Translations under genes and position numbers: made by a program
NCBI RefSeq assembly: GCF_024732245.1
Contig: NZ_CP093845.1
Span: 3,296,272-3,360,271 of the forward strand
Direction: 5' to 3'
DNA from: Dietzia sp. B32
Lineage (GTDB): Bacteria > Actinomycetota > Actinomycetes > Mycobacteriales > Mycobacteriaceae
Length of the DNA stretch: 64,000 bases
Shown here: positions 47,728-56,873 of the stretch, piece after piece
How positions within the stretch are numbered: position 1 is the stretch's first letter
Layout: each line of letters starts with the position of its first letter
The notes under the pieces: model-generated
The model's database searches: none
What the model was told of the DNA's origin: nothing
The model's input: the letters and a program-made list of their open reading frames with translations, nothing else

Positions 47728-48938
47728 CCCGCGGACTCCCGCTCGGTGCCGTGCGATCCCCGCAGGATGTGATACTTCTCGGCCCGGCCACGCACCGCGG
47801 TGACCACCTCGTAGTGGATGGTGCCGACCGTCCGCGCCCACTCGGCGGCCGTGGGGCCGCCGTCGGCCCCGTTTCCGAACAGGACCGCGGTGTCCCCCAC
47901 CCTGACCGGCGGGCCGGGCTCCGGGCCGAGGTCGACGACGAACTGGTCCATGCAGACCCGGCCGACGTTGGGATAGCGGTGCCCGCCGATCATCACGTCC
48001 ATCCGGCCCGAGAGCAGCCGCCACACCCCGTCGGCGTAGCCGGCCGCGACCAGGGCCACGGTCGTGTCCTGGGGGGCATGCCACGTGTGCCCGTAGCTCA
48101 CACCCTGGCCTGCGGCGAGGCGCTTGACCATGAGGACCTCGGCCGAGAACGTCATGGCGGGAACCAGGTCCACCTCGAGGCCCTCGACCGGGCTGAGCCC
48201 GTAGAGGGCGATCCCCGGCCGGACCATCTCGAAGCCGTCCTCGGGACGGGTCAGGGTCGCGGCCGAGTTGGCGTGGTGGTTGACCGGGCACTCCAGGCCA
48301 CGGGCGCGGGCCTGGGCCACGCACTCGTGCAGACGCGCCACCTGCAGGTCGATCACCGGGTTGCCCGGATCGTCGGCGTGGGCGAAGTGCGCCATCAACC
48401 CCGTCACCTCGACGAGCCCGCCGGCGGTCGCGGCGACCAGCCGATCGAGCACCGCCGGCCACTCCTCCAGCGCGATCCCCGAGCGGGCCAGGCCGGTGTC
48501 GATCTTGGGGGTGATCCTCGCCCGGCGCCCGGTCCGCCGGGCGGCCTCGAGGACGGTGTCGAGGTGGCCGGGGCTCGGGACCGCGAGGTCGATGTCCGCC
48601 TCCAGGGCCGCCCGGACGTCATCGGACGCCGAGTACAGCCAGGCGAGGATCTCGGCGTCGATCCCCGCCGACCGCAGCTGCCGGGCCTCGGCGAGGGTGG
48701 TCACGCCGAGGGCGTGCGCGCCCCCGCGCAGTGCCGCCAGGGAGACGGGTACGGCCCCGTGCCCGTAGGCGTCCGCCTTGACCACGGCCATGACCCGCGC
48801 CCCGCGCGCAGCCCGGACCAGGACGCGACTGTTGTGCTCGATCGCGTCCAGGTCGATCTCGGCGCGGCACGGTGCCGGGGGGACAACTGGACCCATTTCG
48901 TCAATTCTGCCAAAGAGCGCCACCGGTAGGCGATTCAC
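47724..48938 (-). CDS. alr: Alanine racemase
   Basis: This PLP enzyme makes D-alanine for peptidoglycan. The 404-residue protein has the PLP lysine Lys54 in VVKADAYGHGA and the second catalytic base Tyr in GVSYGHTW near 290. MDQFVVDLG and a C-terminal beta domain follow. GTG 48938 overlaps the nnrD stop (GTGA). ATG 48896, 14 codons in, is an alternative with no better ribosome site. It is part of the nnrD-to-tsaD operon. Confidence 0.94.
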   Translation of the reverse strand: MNRLPVALFGRIDEMGPVVPPAPCRAEIDLDAIEHNSRVLVRAARGARVMAVVKADAYGHGAVPVSLAALRGGAHALGVTTLAEARQLRSAGIDAEILAWLYSASDDVRAALEADIDLAVPSPGHLDTVLEAARRTGRRARITPKIDTGLARSGIALEEWPAVLDRLVAATAGGLVEVTGLMAHFAHADDPGNPVIDLQVARLHECVAQARARGLECPVNHHANSAATLTRPEDGFEMVRPGIALYGLSPVEGLEVDLVPAMTFSAEVLMVKRLAAGQGVSYGHTWHAPQDTTVALVAAGYADGVWRLLSGRMDVMIGGHRYPNVGRVCMDQFVVDLGPEPGPPVRVGDTAVLFGNGADGGPTAAEWARTVGTIHYEVVTAVRGRAEKYHILRGSHGTERESAG

Positions 48939-50434
48939 GCCCCCCGTAGCGCGGAGATCGCCCCCGGTACGGCGGCCAGCAGGTCGGAGGCCCCGATGGG
49001 CGCGCCCGCCGCGCCGTGCCGGTGCGCCGCCCGCCGCGCGGCCTCACCGTGCACCGACGCGGCCACGACCGCCGGCCACGCCACAGACCTGCCGGCCCCC
49101 GTGCCACTCGCGAGCAGGGCGCCGGCCATCCCGGCCAGGACATCCCCCGACCCGGCCGTCGCGGCCCACGAGGAACCGACGTCCAGGGTGTACGTCGTCT
49201 CGCCGTCGTCGACCAGGGTGACACGCCCCTTGAGCAGCACGGTCGCCTCGATCCCCCGGTCCCTGAGGCCCGCAGTGAACCGGCGCAGGGCGCCGGGTCG
49301 GTCCGCGCGGTCCCACCCACCGGTGAGCCGGTCGAACTCCCCGGCGTGCGGGGTGAGCAGAACCGACGCGGTCGCGCCGCGAAGAAGGACAGGGTGCGCT
49401 GCGACGCAGGTCAGCGCGTCGGCATCGAGCACGGTCGGCCGCCCCTTCGCGAGCACCGCGTCGATGTCGGACACCATGGCGGTCCCCGTCCCACCCCCGG
49501 GTCCCACCACCCACGCCTGGGCGGTGCCGGCCTCGGCGACCGTCGGGTGACACACCACCTCCGGCCGGGCAGCGACGACCGCCTCCGCCCCCGACCCGAC
49601 GTACCGCACCATCCCCGAGGTCGCCGCGACGGCGGCCGACGCGCACAGCACCGCCGCCCCCGGGTACCGGTCGGATCCGGCGCGCACGGCCACGACGCCC
49701 TGGGTGTACTTGTCGTCGGCGGGGCCCGGCACCGGCCAGGAGCGACCCACCTCGCCCGGCACTGGGCACGCGACCGTTCCGGGCCCCGCCGCCGGTTCGC
49801 CCAGACCGATGTCCACCACCTCGACGCGCCCACACACCGGGGAGGCGAACAGATGCGCGCGACGCAACACACCGAAGGTCACGGTGAGCGTGGCCCGCAC
49901 GTGGGGCTCGTGCACGGTCCCGGTATCCGCGTCGACGCCACTGGGCAGGTCCACCGCGACCACCGGGGTGCCGGCGGTGTGGAGCCGCGCCAACACCTCG
50001 GCGGCGGGTTCGCGCAGGGGCCCGGTGCCGGCGAGCCCGACCACGCCGTCGACCGCCACGTCGGGTCCTCGCCGCCCGGTCGCGCACACCTCGCCGGCGG
50101 ACACGATGCGCCCTCCCGCCCGCCGGAGCGCGGCCACCCCCCGCGGGTGGGCACGATCGGGGTTCGTCAGGACCGCCTCGACCCGGCAGCCCCGTGCGCG
50201 CAGCGCCGCCCCCGCGTAGAGAGCGTCACCGCCGTTGTCCCCGCTGCCCACGACGAGCAGGACCGACCGGCCGTAGATGCCGCCCGTGATCTCCCGCAGG
50301 AGCGCCGCGGTGTGGTGCGCGACCCCCGCGGCGGCCCGCCGCATCACCGCGTCGGGATCCCCGGAGGCCTCCGCGGCGGCGATGAGGGGACGCTCGGCCT
50401 CACGGACCGCGTCCACCGGGTGTGCGCGCCTCAT
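48935..50434 (-). CDS. nnrD: Bifunctional NAD(P)H-hydrate repair enzyme (epimerase plus ADP-dependent dehydratase)
   Basis: This enzyme restores NAD(P)H damaged by hydration. The 499-residue protein fuses the epimerase domain (about 1-210; VVGSGDNGGDALYAG, DLPSGVDADTG) to the ribokinase-like dehydratase (about 230-499). The latter has LTPHAGEFDRLTG, VLLKGRVTLV and the active-site ATAGSGDVLAGMAGAL. Length is normal. It is the first gene of the operon with alr and the t6A genes, and it starts 36 bases after the glmS end. Confidence 0.93.
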   Translation of the reverse strand: MRRAHPVDAVREAERPLIAAAEASGDPDAVMRRAAAGVAHHTAALLREITGGIYGRSVLLVVGSGDNGGDALYAGAALRARGCRVEAVLTNPDRAHPRGVAALRRAGGRIVSAGEVCATGRRGPDVAVDGVVGLAGTGPLREPAAEVLARLHTAGTPVVAVDLPSGVDADTGTVHEPHVRATLTVTFGVLRRAHLFASPVCGRVEVVDIGLGEPAAGPGTVACPVPGEVGRSWPVPGPADDKYTQGVVAVRAGSDRYPGAAVLCASAAVAATSGMVRYVGSGAEAVVAARPEVVCHPTVAEAGTAQAWVVGPGGGTGTAMVSDIDAVLAKGRPTVLDADALTCVAAHPVLLRGATASVLLTPHAGEFDRLTGGWDRADRPGALRRFTAGLRDRGIEATVLLKGRVTLVDDGETTYTLDVGSSWAATAGSGDVLAGMAGALLASGTGAGRSVAWPAVVAASVHGEAARRAAHRHGAAGAPIGASDLLAAVPGAISALRGA

Positions 50435-50470
50435 GATCGTCGGATCCCGATCGGTCTCAGACCCGGGAGG

Positions 50471-52327
50471 TCACTCCACCGTGACGGACTTGGCCAGGTT
50501 GCGTGGCTTGTCCACGTCGTAGCCCCGCGCGGCTGCGACCTCTGCCGCGAACGCCTGGTACGGGATGGTGGCCAGCAGCGGCTGCAGCAGAGTGGTCGAC
50601 GCGGGGATCGGGATGAAGTAGTCCGACAGCGGCCGGGCCACCTCGTCGCCCTCCTCGGCGATCACGATGGTCCGCGCCCCACGGGCCCTGATCTCCTGGA
50701 TGTTGCTCACCAGCTTCGAGTGCAACACGCCGCGCCCCTCGATCGGCGGCATCACGATGAAGACCGGCAGGCCCTCCTCGATGAGCGCGATGGGCCCGTG
50801 CTTGAGCTCCCCTGCCGGGAAGCCCTCGGCGTGCATGTACGCGAGCTCCTTGAGCTTGAGCGCGCCCTCGAGCGCCGTCGGGTAACCGACGTGGCGCCCC
50901 AGGAAGAGGACGGACTTGGCGCCGGCGAGTTCGCGCGCGATCTCGCGGACCGGGTCGAGGGAGTCCACGACCTTCTGGATGTCCTCGGGCATCCGCTCGA
51001 GCTGGCGGAACTCGGCCGCCACCTCGTCGGGGTACTTGGTGCCCCGGGCCTGCGCGAGCGCGAGCCCGACCAGGTAGTTGGCGGTGATCTGCGCCAGGTA
51101 CGCCTTGGTCGAGGCCACACCGATCTCGGGACCGGCATGGGTGTACAGCACGGCGTCGGCCTCGCGGGGGATCTGCGAGCCGTTGGTGTTGCACACGGCC
51201 AGTACACGGGCCTTCTGCGCCTTCGCGTGGCGGACCGCCTCGAGGGTGTCGGCGGTCTCGCCCGACTGGGAGATGGCCACCACCAGGGTGGAGCGGTCGA
51301 GCACCGGATCGCGGTAGCGGAACTCCGAGGCGATCTCCACCTCGCATGGCAGGCGGGTCCAGTGCTCGATGGCGTACTTGGCGACCATTCCGGAGTGGTA
51401 CGCACTGCCGCAGGCCACGATGAACACCTTGTCGATGTCCCGCAGGTCCTGGTCGCTCATGCGCTGCTCGTCCAGCACGATCCGACCGTCCTGGAAATGT
51501 CCCAGCAGCGTGTCGGCGACCGCCTGCGGCTGCTCGGCGATCTCCTTGAGCATGAAGTAGTCGTAGCCGCCCTTCTCGGCGGCGGCCAGGTCCCAGTCGA
51601 TGTGGAAGGGCCGGCCCTCGCTGGGCTCGCCCGCGAAGTCGGTGATCTCGTACCCGTCGGCTCGCAGCACCACGACGTTGTCCTGGCCGAGCTCGACCGC
51701 CTCGCGGGTGTGCTCGATGAACGCGGCGACGTCGGATCCGAGGAACATCTCGCCCTCACCGACACCCAGCACCAGTGGGGTCGAGCGGCGCGCGGCCACG
51801 ATGACATCCGGGTGGGCCGCGTGGCTGAAGACCAGGGTGAACGCGCCCTCGAGACGGCGGAGCACGGTGCGGCACGCGGCGACGAAGTCGCCGCCGTCGC
51901 GGCCCGACTCCATCTCGCAGCGCAACAGGTGCGCGGCGACCTCGGAATCGGTGTCCGACTCGAGCTCGACTCCCGCAGCCTCGAGCTCGGCGCGCAGCGG
52001 GGCGAAGTTCTCGATGATCCCGTTGTGCACGATCGCGACATCGCCCGAGACGTGCGGGTGGGCGTTGCGGTCGCTGGGGCGGCCGTGGGTCGCCCAGCGG
52101 GTGTGGCCGATGCCGGTACTGCCGGGGAACCCGCCCTCACCCGCGGTCGCGAGGGCCTGCTCGAGGTTGGCGAGCTTGCCCTCCTTCTTCTCGACCCGGG
52201 AGTTGCCCGCGCCGTCGAGGACCGCGACACCCGCTGAGTCGTAGCCGCGGTACTCCATTCGCCGCAGGGCTTCGACGACGACAGGGAGGGCGGGGCGATG
52301 CCCGACATATCCGACGATTCCGCACAT
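50471..52327 (-). CDS. glmS: Glutamine-fructose-6-phosphate aminotransferase (isomerising)
   Basis: GlmS makes glucosamine-6-phosphate for cell-wall UDP-GlcNAc. The 618-residue protein starts MCGIVGYVG, so Cys2 becomes the N-terminal nucleophile of the glutaminase domain (RWATHG, HNGIIENF). Two SIS isomerase domains follow (CGSAYHSGMVAKYAIE, ISQSGETADTLEA), and it ends KPRNLAKSVTVE. The open frame extends to 52408, but removal of Met1 to expose Cys2 fixes the start at 52327. It is divergent from the pseudo-hydrolase gene. The phosphoglucosamine mutase glmM lies 1 kb away. Confidence 0.96.
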   Translation of the reverse strand: MCGIVGYVGHRPALPVVVEALRRMEYRGYDSAGVAVLDGAGNSRVEKKEGKLANLEQALATAGEGGFPGSTGIGHTRWATHGRPSDRNAHPHVSGDVAIVHNGIIENFAPLRAELEAAGVELESDTDSEVAAHLLRCEMESGRDGGDFVAACRTVLRRLEGAFTLVFSHAAHPDVIVAARRSTPLVLGVGEGEMFLGSDVAAFIEHTREAVELGQDNVVVLRADGYEITDFAGEPSEGRPFHIDWDLAAAEKGGYDYFMLKEIAEQPQAVADTLLGHFQDGRIVLDEQRMSDQDLRDIDKVFIVACGSAYHSGMVAKYAIEHWTRLPCEVEIASEFRYRDPVLDRSTLVVAISQSGETADTLEAVRHAKAQKARVLAVCNTNGSQIPREADAVLYTHAGPEIGVASTKAYLAQITANYLVGLALAQARGTKYPDEVAAEFRQLERMPEDIQKVVDSLDPVREIARELAGAKSVLFLGRHVGYPTALEGALKLKELAYMHAEGFPAGELKHGPIALIEEGLPVFIVMPPIEGRGVLHSKLVSNIQEIRARGARTIVIAEEGDEVARPLSDYFIPIPASTTLLQPLLATIPYQAFAAEVAAARGYDVDKPRNLAKSVTVE

Positions 52328-52400
52328 GGGCGCTAAGTGTAGCCACGCGGTCCGGGGACCCTGGCCCCTTCGTCGCCCCCGAGGCGATACTGTGGCCCTC

Positions 52401-53273
52401 GTGGCCAAGAAGACGAAGGAACTGCTCGACCGGGTGATCCGGCGCGGCCCCTACGGCGTCGACCGGGGTGACCTCGGTTTCACCGGCACCCCGGGGTCCG
52501 TGTTCGTGCCCCGCGGCGCCCCGTCACCGGCACCGCTCGTGGGCTGGGCCCACGACTGGACCAGGGGACCCGATCACTACGTCGACACCCTCAAGCACCT
52601 CGCGTCGTGGGGATTCGTGGTGGTCGCACCCGCCGCGGACCGCGGCCTGAGGCCCCACCACCAGCACTTCGCGGATCACTTGTCGGCCGCGGTGGAGGAC
52701 GTCCTCCAGGCCCATCTGGGTCGTGGGGCCGTCCGAGCGGACCCGCACCGGATCGCCCTGGCGGGTCACGGTCTCGGGGCCGGGGTCGCCGCCCTGCTGG
52801 CCTCCCAGCGCACCGACATCGACGCCGTGGCCATGGTCTTCCCGACCGATACCGTGCCCTCGGCCGCGGACCGCGCGATGACCATCGACGCCTCCGCGCT
52901 GCTGCTGTCGGCCGCGGGTGGGGTCCACTCCGAGGACGCGCGCGACCTCCAGCGACTCTGGCGCGGGGACCTGGTGCACCGCCGGTTGGAGAAGGCGATC
53001 GAGACCGGGCTGGTCGAGCGCAACGCGCTGATCGAGCGGATCGGTCTGGCGGACCCGGACCAGCGCACCCACCGGGCGGTCCGACCGCTCCTGGCGGGCT
53101 ACCTGCTGGCCGCGCTGACCGACGACGACTCCTACGCCGCGTTCGCCGATCCGGAGGCGGAGTTCAAGGGCACCGTCACGGTCACCCACGAGATGCTCGA
53201 CGAGGAAGCGGACGACGTGCTCGCCAGCACCCCGCCGTTGCTCAAGTTGGTCAAGTCCTTCACCGGTGGCTGA
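52401..53273 (+). CDS. Alpha/beta-hydrolase-fold protein lacking the nucleophile serine
   Basis: This 290-residue protein looks like a dienelactone-hydrolase/lipase relative (PLVGWAHDWTRGPDHYVDTL, SWGFVVVAPAADRG). The nucleophile elbow reads AGHGLGAG, so Gly124 replaces the serine or cysteine. It is probably a non-catalytic member. The second half (about 200-285) is helical and charged. GTG 52401 (AKKTKELLDRVIRRG) is chosen because GATACT (52386-52391) is placed as a leaderless -10. GTG 52392 is the alternative. It is divergent from glmS and convergent with glmM. Function is unknown. Confidence 0.8.
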   Translation: MAKKTKELLDRVIRRGPYGVDRGDLGFTGTPGSVFVPRGAPSPAPLVGWAHDWTRGPDHYVDTLKHLASWGFVVVAPAADRGLRPHHQHFADHLSAAVEDVLQAHLGRGAVRADPHRIALAGHGLGAGVAALLASQRTDIDAVAMVFPTDTVPSAADRAMTIDASALLLSAAGGVHSEDARDLQRLWRGDLVHRRLEKAIETGLVERNALIERIGLADPDQRTHRAVRPLLAGYLLAALTDDDSYAAFADPEAEFKGTVTVTHEMLDEEADDVLASTPPLLKLVKSFTGG

Positions 53274-53300
53274 CGAGCGACCGGCGTAGCGGAGGCCCGG

Positions 53301-53345
53301 GGCCCGGCGCACACCCGCCGGCCCGGCGCGGGTGTGCGCCGGGCC
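53301..53345. terminator. Bidirectional 18-bp GC hairpin between convergent genes
   Basis: GGCCCGGCGCACACCCGC (53301-53318) pairs perfectly with 53328-53345 around a nine-base loop. It fills the 80-base gap between the pseudo-hydrolase and glmM stops and can serve both strands. It has no T-run. Confidence 0.7.
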
Positions 53346-53353
53346 CTCCGCCG

Positions 53354-54712
53354 TCAGACCGCCGCGACCACGTCCGCCAGTCGCTCTGCGACCTCGCCGG
53401 CGAGCGTGGCGTCCTCGGCCTCGACCATCACGCGGACGAGCTGCTCGGTGCCGGAGGGGCGCAGCAGCACCCGGCCCGTGGCGCCCAGCCGGCGCTCCTC
53501 CCCCGCCACCGCGTCGCAGACCGCCTCGGACGCCACGACGGCGGCCTTGTCCTCGACCGCCACGTTGACGAGGACCTGGGGCAGCACGGTCATGACCCCG
53601 GCGAGCTCCGCGAGCGACTTCCCCGTCTCCGCCATGCGGGCCATGATGCGCAACCCGGTGAGAACACCGTCCCCGGTCGTGGCGTGGGCGGGCAGCACGA
53701 GGTGCCCGGACTGCTCGCCGCCGAGGCTGTACCCGCCCTCGCGCAGCCGCTCGAGCACGTAGCGGTCCCCGACCTTGGTCTCGGTGATCGTGATCCCGGC
53801 CTCCCGCATGGCGACCTTCAGACCGAGATTGCTCATGATGGTGGCCACCAGGGTGTTCCCTGCGAGCTCGCCCGAGTCGCGCATCGCGAGGGCCAGGATC
53901 GCCATGATCTGGTCACCGTCGACCACCTCGCCGGAGGCGTCGACGGCCAGGCAGCGGTCCGCGTCGCCGTCGTGGGCCAGACCCAGGTCCGCGCCGTGCT
54001 TGCGCACCGCGGCGCGGACGTCGTCGAGGTGCGTGGACCCGCAGTTGTCATTGATGTTGTAGCCGTCCGGGCTGGCGTGGATCTCGATCACGGTGGCGCC
54101 GGCCTCCCGGTAGGCACGGGGCGCCGCCGCACTGGCGGCGCCGTTGGCACAGTCGACGACGACGACGAGCCCGTCCAGCCGTCCCGGCGTGGCGCCGAGC
54201 AGGTGCGCGACATAGCCGTCCAGGGCGTCCTCCGGCGTCGCGCGGGAGATACGGCCGATCGCCGACCCGGTCGGCCCGGTGATCACGCCGTCGGTGAGAG
54301 CGGACTCGATCCGGTCCTCCACGTCGTCGGCGAGTTTGTGCCCGCCGGCCGCGAAGAACTTGATGCCGTTGTCCGGCATGGCGTTGTGCGACGCCGAGAT
54401 CACGGCGCCCAACTCGGCCCCGTGCTGCGCGGTGAGATGGGCGACGGCAGGGGTCGGCAGCTCGCCCACCAGCAGGACGTCGACCCCCTGGCTCGCCAGT
54501 CCGGCGGCAAGGGCGGCCTCGAGCATCTCCCCGGAGACACGGGGATCACGTCCGACGACGGCGAGGGGTCGGGGCCCGGAGCGCTGGGGCGACGGCTCGA
54601 CCCCGGTCGCGAGGACCGCCGCGGCGGCAGCCCCGAGGCGCACGGCCAGGTCGACGGTGAGGGTCCGGTTGGCGAGTCCGCGGACTCCGTCGGTGCCGAA
54701 CAGTCGCGTCAT
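53354..54712 (-). CDS. glmM: Phosphoglucosamine mutase
   Basis: GlmM converts glucosamine-6-phosphate to the 1-phosphate for UDP-GlcNAc synthesis. The 452-residue protein begins [14 protein letters not shown]. It has the phosphoserine Ser108 in [13 protein letters not shown], the metal loop [17 protein letters not shown] and the phosphate-binding [14 protein letters not shown]. Length is normal. It lies downstream of rplM-rpsI on the same strand, a conserved actinobacterial order. Confidence 0.96.
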   Translation of the reverse strand: MTRLFGTDGVRGLANRTLTVDLAVRLGAAAAAVLATGVEPSPQRSGPRPLAVVGRDPRVSGEMLEAALAAGLASQGVDVLLVGELPTPAVAHLTAQHGAELGAVISASHNAMPDNGIKFFAAGGHKLADDVEDRIESALTDGVITGPTGSAIGRISRATPEDALDGYVAHLLGATPGRLDGLVVVVDCANGAASAAAPRAYREAGATVIEIHASPDGYNINDNCGSTHLDDVRAAVRKHGADLGLAHDGDADRCLAVDASGEVVDGDQIMAILALAMRDSGELAGNTLVATIMSNLGLKVAMREAGITITETKVGDRYVLERLREGGYSLGGEQSGHLVLPAHATTGDGVLTGLRIMARMAETGKSLAELAGVMTVLPQVLVNVAVEDKAAVVASEAVCDAVAGEERRLGATGRVLLRPSGTEQLVRVMVEAEDATLAGEVAERLADVVAAV

Positions 54713-54815
54713 GTCGTGTGATCCTCCGGGGATGGTGGGTCGCCGCGCCGCGGACGGTGGGCGTGAATGGCCGGGTCAGGATAACCCCGGCCGTCGGTGG
54801 AGTGGGGAAATGGAC

Positions 54816-54851
54816 CGGAGCAGGCCCCCGCAAAGGCAGGGACCTGCTCCG
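54816..54851 (-). terminator. Terminator-like hairpin after rpsI
   Basis: CGGAGCAGG (54816-54824) and CCTGCTCCG (54843-54851) form a perfect nine-base stem 20 bases after the rpsI stop. In transcript direction a moderately T-rich GTCCATTTCCCC follows. It probably ends the rplM-rpsI message before glmM. Confidence 0.65.
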
Positions 54852-54870
54852 TTGTCGCGATCCGGGTGGA

Positions 54871-55413
54871 TCAGCGCTTCGAGTACTGCGGGGCCTTACG
54901 GGCCTTCTTGAGGCCGGCCTTCTTGCGCTCGACGGCACGGGCGTCCCGGGTGAGGAAGCCCGCCTTCTTGAGCGCCGGACGGTCGTCCGGGGCGTACTCG
55001 ATGAGGGCACGGGCGATGGCCAGACGCAGGGCGCCGGCCTGACCCGAGGGCCCACCACCGTGCAGCAGGCTCACGATGTCGAACTGCTCCTCGCGCTCCA
55101 CGAGGACCAGCGGCGACTTGACGAGCTGCTGGTGCACCTTGTTCGGGAAGTACTCCTCGAGGGTGCGACCGTTGAGGGTGAACTGGCCGGAGCCGGGCAC
55201 GAGGCGGACGCGGGCGACAGCCTCCTTGCGGCGGCCGACGGCCTGGGCCGGGCCGGAGGCGATGGTCGCCCCCAGCTGGGCGTCGGCGTCGGCGACGTAC
55301 TCGGTGCCACCGGCGTAGTCGGCCTCGCTGTAGTCCTCCGCGACCTCGGCGGCGAGATCCGCCACCACGTCGTCAGCGACCTCGGACTCGGGGGTGATGT
55401 TCTCGTCGGTCAC
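54871..55413 (-). CDS. rpsI: 30S ribosomal protein S9
   Basis: This 180-residue protein has a long acidic N-terminal extension (about 1-55), as in other actinobacterial S9 proteins. The conserved core follows: [49 protein letters not shown] and the basic C-terminal tail [12 protein letters not shown] that reaches the P-site tRNA. GTG 55413 overlaps the rplM stop by four bases. Confidence 0.97.
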   Translation of the reverse strand: MTDENITPESEVADDVVADLAAEVAEDYSEADYAGGTEYVADADAQLGATIASGPAQAVGRRKEAVARVRLVPGSGQFTLNGRTLEEYFPNKVHQQLVKSPLVLVEREEQFDIVSLLHGGGPSGQAGALRLAIARALIEYAPDDRPALKKAGFLTRDARAVERKKAGLKKARKAPQYSKR

Positions 55414-55853
55414 TGGGCCACCTGCTTGATCTCGAAGGGCACGGGCTGCTGGGCGGCGTGCGGGTGATCGGGACCCGCGTACACCTTGAGCTTGGAGGCG
55501 ACGGCACGGCCGAGCTTGTTGCTCGGGAGCATGCCCTTGACGGCCTTCTCGACGACGCGGTCGGGCCGCGTGTCCATGGCCTTGCCGAGGGACTGCGTCT
55601 TGAGCCCGCCCGGGAAGCCGGAGTGGCGGTGGTGCATGACGCGCTCACGCTTGTTCGACGAGATCGCGACCTTGTCGGCGTTGATGATGATGACGAAGTC
55701 GCCGGTGTCGGCGTTCGGGGCGAACTGCGGCTTGTGCTTGCCACGGAGGATGTTGGCGACCTGCACGGCGAGTCGACCGAGAACCACATCAGTGGCGTCG
55801 ATGACGTACCAGGCGCGCGTCACGTCCCCGGGCTTGGGGGTGTACGTGGACAC
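55410..55853 (-). CDS. rplM: 50S ribosomal protein L13
   Basis: This 147-residue protein contains the L13 core: [50 protein letters not shown] and [21 protein letters not shown]. It starts at GTG after an AGAGGT ribosome site. It is the first gene of the L13-S9 operon. The 210 bases between it and the tRNA gene show no further gene. Confidence 0.97.
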   Translation of the reverse strand: MSTYTPKPGDVTRAWYVIDATDVVLGRLAVQVANILRGKHKPQFAPNADTGDFVIIINADKVAISSNKRERVMHHRHSGFPGGLKTQSLGKAMDTRPDRVVEKAVKGMLPSNKLGRAVASKLKVYAGPDHPHAAQQPVPFEIKQVAQ

Positions 55854-56063
55854 AGGCGATACCTCTGTCTGTCTAGTGGGCTGCCGGCCGGTCGGACGCC
55901 CTCCCCCTCGAACGGCGGCCGGTGGTGACCCGCGCGAGGTGGTCCACCGCCCCGCGAGGGGACGACATGGACGCCGAGGGTCAACGTTACCGGCCGGGGA
56001 CCGCGCACTCCAAGTCGGCGGTCACGTTCCCCCGGGCCATCGGTTAGACTCTCCCCGGTTCCC

Positions 56064-56139
56064 GCCCTCGTAGCTCAGTGGATAGAGCACGGCTCTCCTA
56101 AAGCCGGTGTCGGAGGTTCGATTCCTCTCGGGGGCACCA
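56064..56139 (+). tRNA. tRNA-Arg (anticodon CCT)
   Basis: A complete 76-base cloverleaf is visible. The acceptor GCCCTCG/CGGGGGC has one T-G pair, the D arm contains GCTCAGTGGATAGAGC, and the anticodon stem is CGGCT/AGCCG with loop CTCCTAA. The T arm is GGAGGTTCGATTCCTC, and CCA is encoded at 56137-56139. Anticodon CCT (56097-56099) reads the rare Arg codon AGG. Confidence 0.96.
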
Positions 56140-56174
56140 CCCGCACCGTCGGCCGCCGTCGGCGAGTCCGCACC

Positions 56175-56735
56175 CTACCGGCGGAGCGTCGCGGAGAAAG
56201 CGCTGGTCAACGCCAGGATCGGCAGGCCGATGAACAGGTGCACGACCGCCGCCGCGAGTCCGTCGAGGAACGGCACCGTGACGAGCAGCGGCAGGGCCAC
56301 CGCGGCGACGATGAGCAACCCGACCGTCCAGGAGTAGAACTGCTGGGGATTGGCGGTGCCGATCAGCAGCAGGTACCAGAGCACCCCCGCCAGGATCGCC
56401 GCGACCGCCCCGTACACCGCGTACATGGTGGGGGTGTTCCCACCGTTCGCCCACTGGTGGCCGAAACGCGAGAAGACCGCCTCCACGATCCATGCGATGA
56501 GCCATCCCGCGATCGCCGCGACGAGGGCGGTCGCGGCCACGCTCCCGGCGAATTTGCCCACGTCGAGGGCGGGGCCACGGCGCGGCGCGGCGCGGCCGGC
56601 GTCGTACCCGCCCTCCGGCGCGTAGGCGTCGTCATAGGCGGGCTCGTATGCCCGGTCGTCGCCCATCCGCGAGTAGGCACGCGAGTCGGGTTGCTGCCCC
56701 ATGCGTCGGGTCTGGTCGTCCTGTCCGGGATACAT
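56175..56735 (-). CDS. DUF6069-like four-helix membrane protein
   Basis: This 186-residue protein has a Tyr/Asp/Pro-rich cytoplasmic N terminus (about 1-57, with repeated AYE/AYDD motifs). Four transmembrane helices lie at about 62-85, 104-125, 134-152 and 158-178. That is the layout of DUF6069 proteins common in actinobacteria. Function is unknown. It stands alone between the tRNA and the symporter gene. Confidence 0.78.
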   Translation of the reverse strand: MYPGQDDQTRRMGQQPDSRAYSRMGDDRAYEPAYDDAYAPEGGYDAGRAAPRRGPALDVGKFAGSVAATALVAAIAGWLIAWIVEAVFSRFGHQWANGGNTPTMYAVYGAVAAILAGVLWYLLLIGTANPQQFYSWTVGLLIVAAVALPLLVTVPFLDGLAAAVVHLFIGLPILALTSAFSATLRR

Positions 56736-56873
56736 CTCTACCGCCTCCGAATCGGTGTGGTGCCCACCGAGGGTAGTCCCTCCCGGTCCACGACGAGGCC
56801 CGCCCGACCGTCCGAGGACGACCGGGCGGGCCGGGCGGGGTCCGCTGGGGCGGCCCCGTCGAGGTGAGGAACG

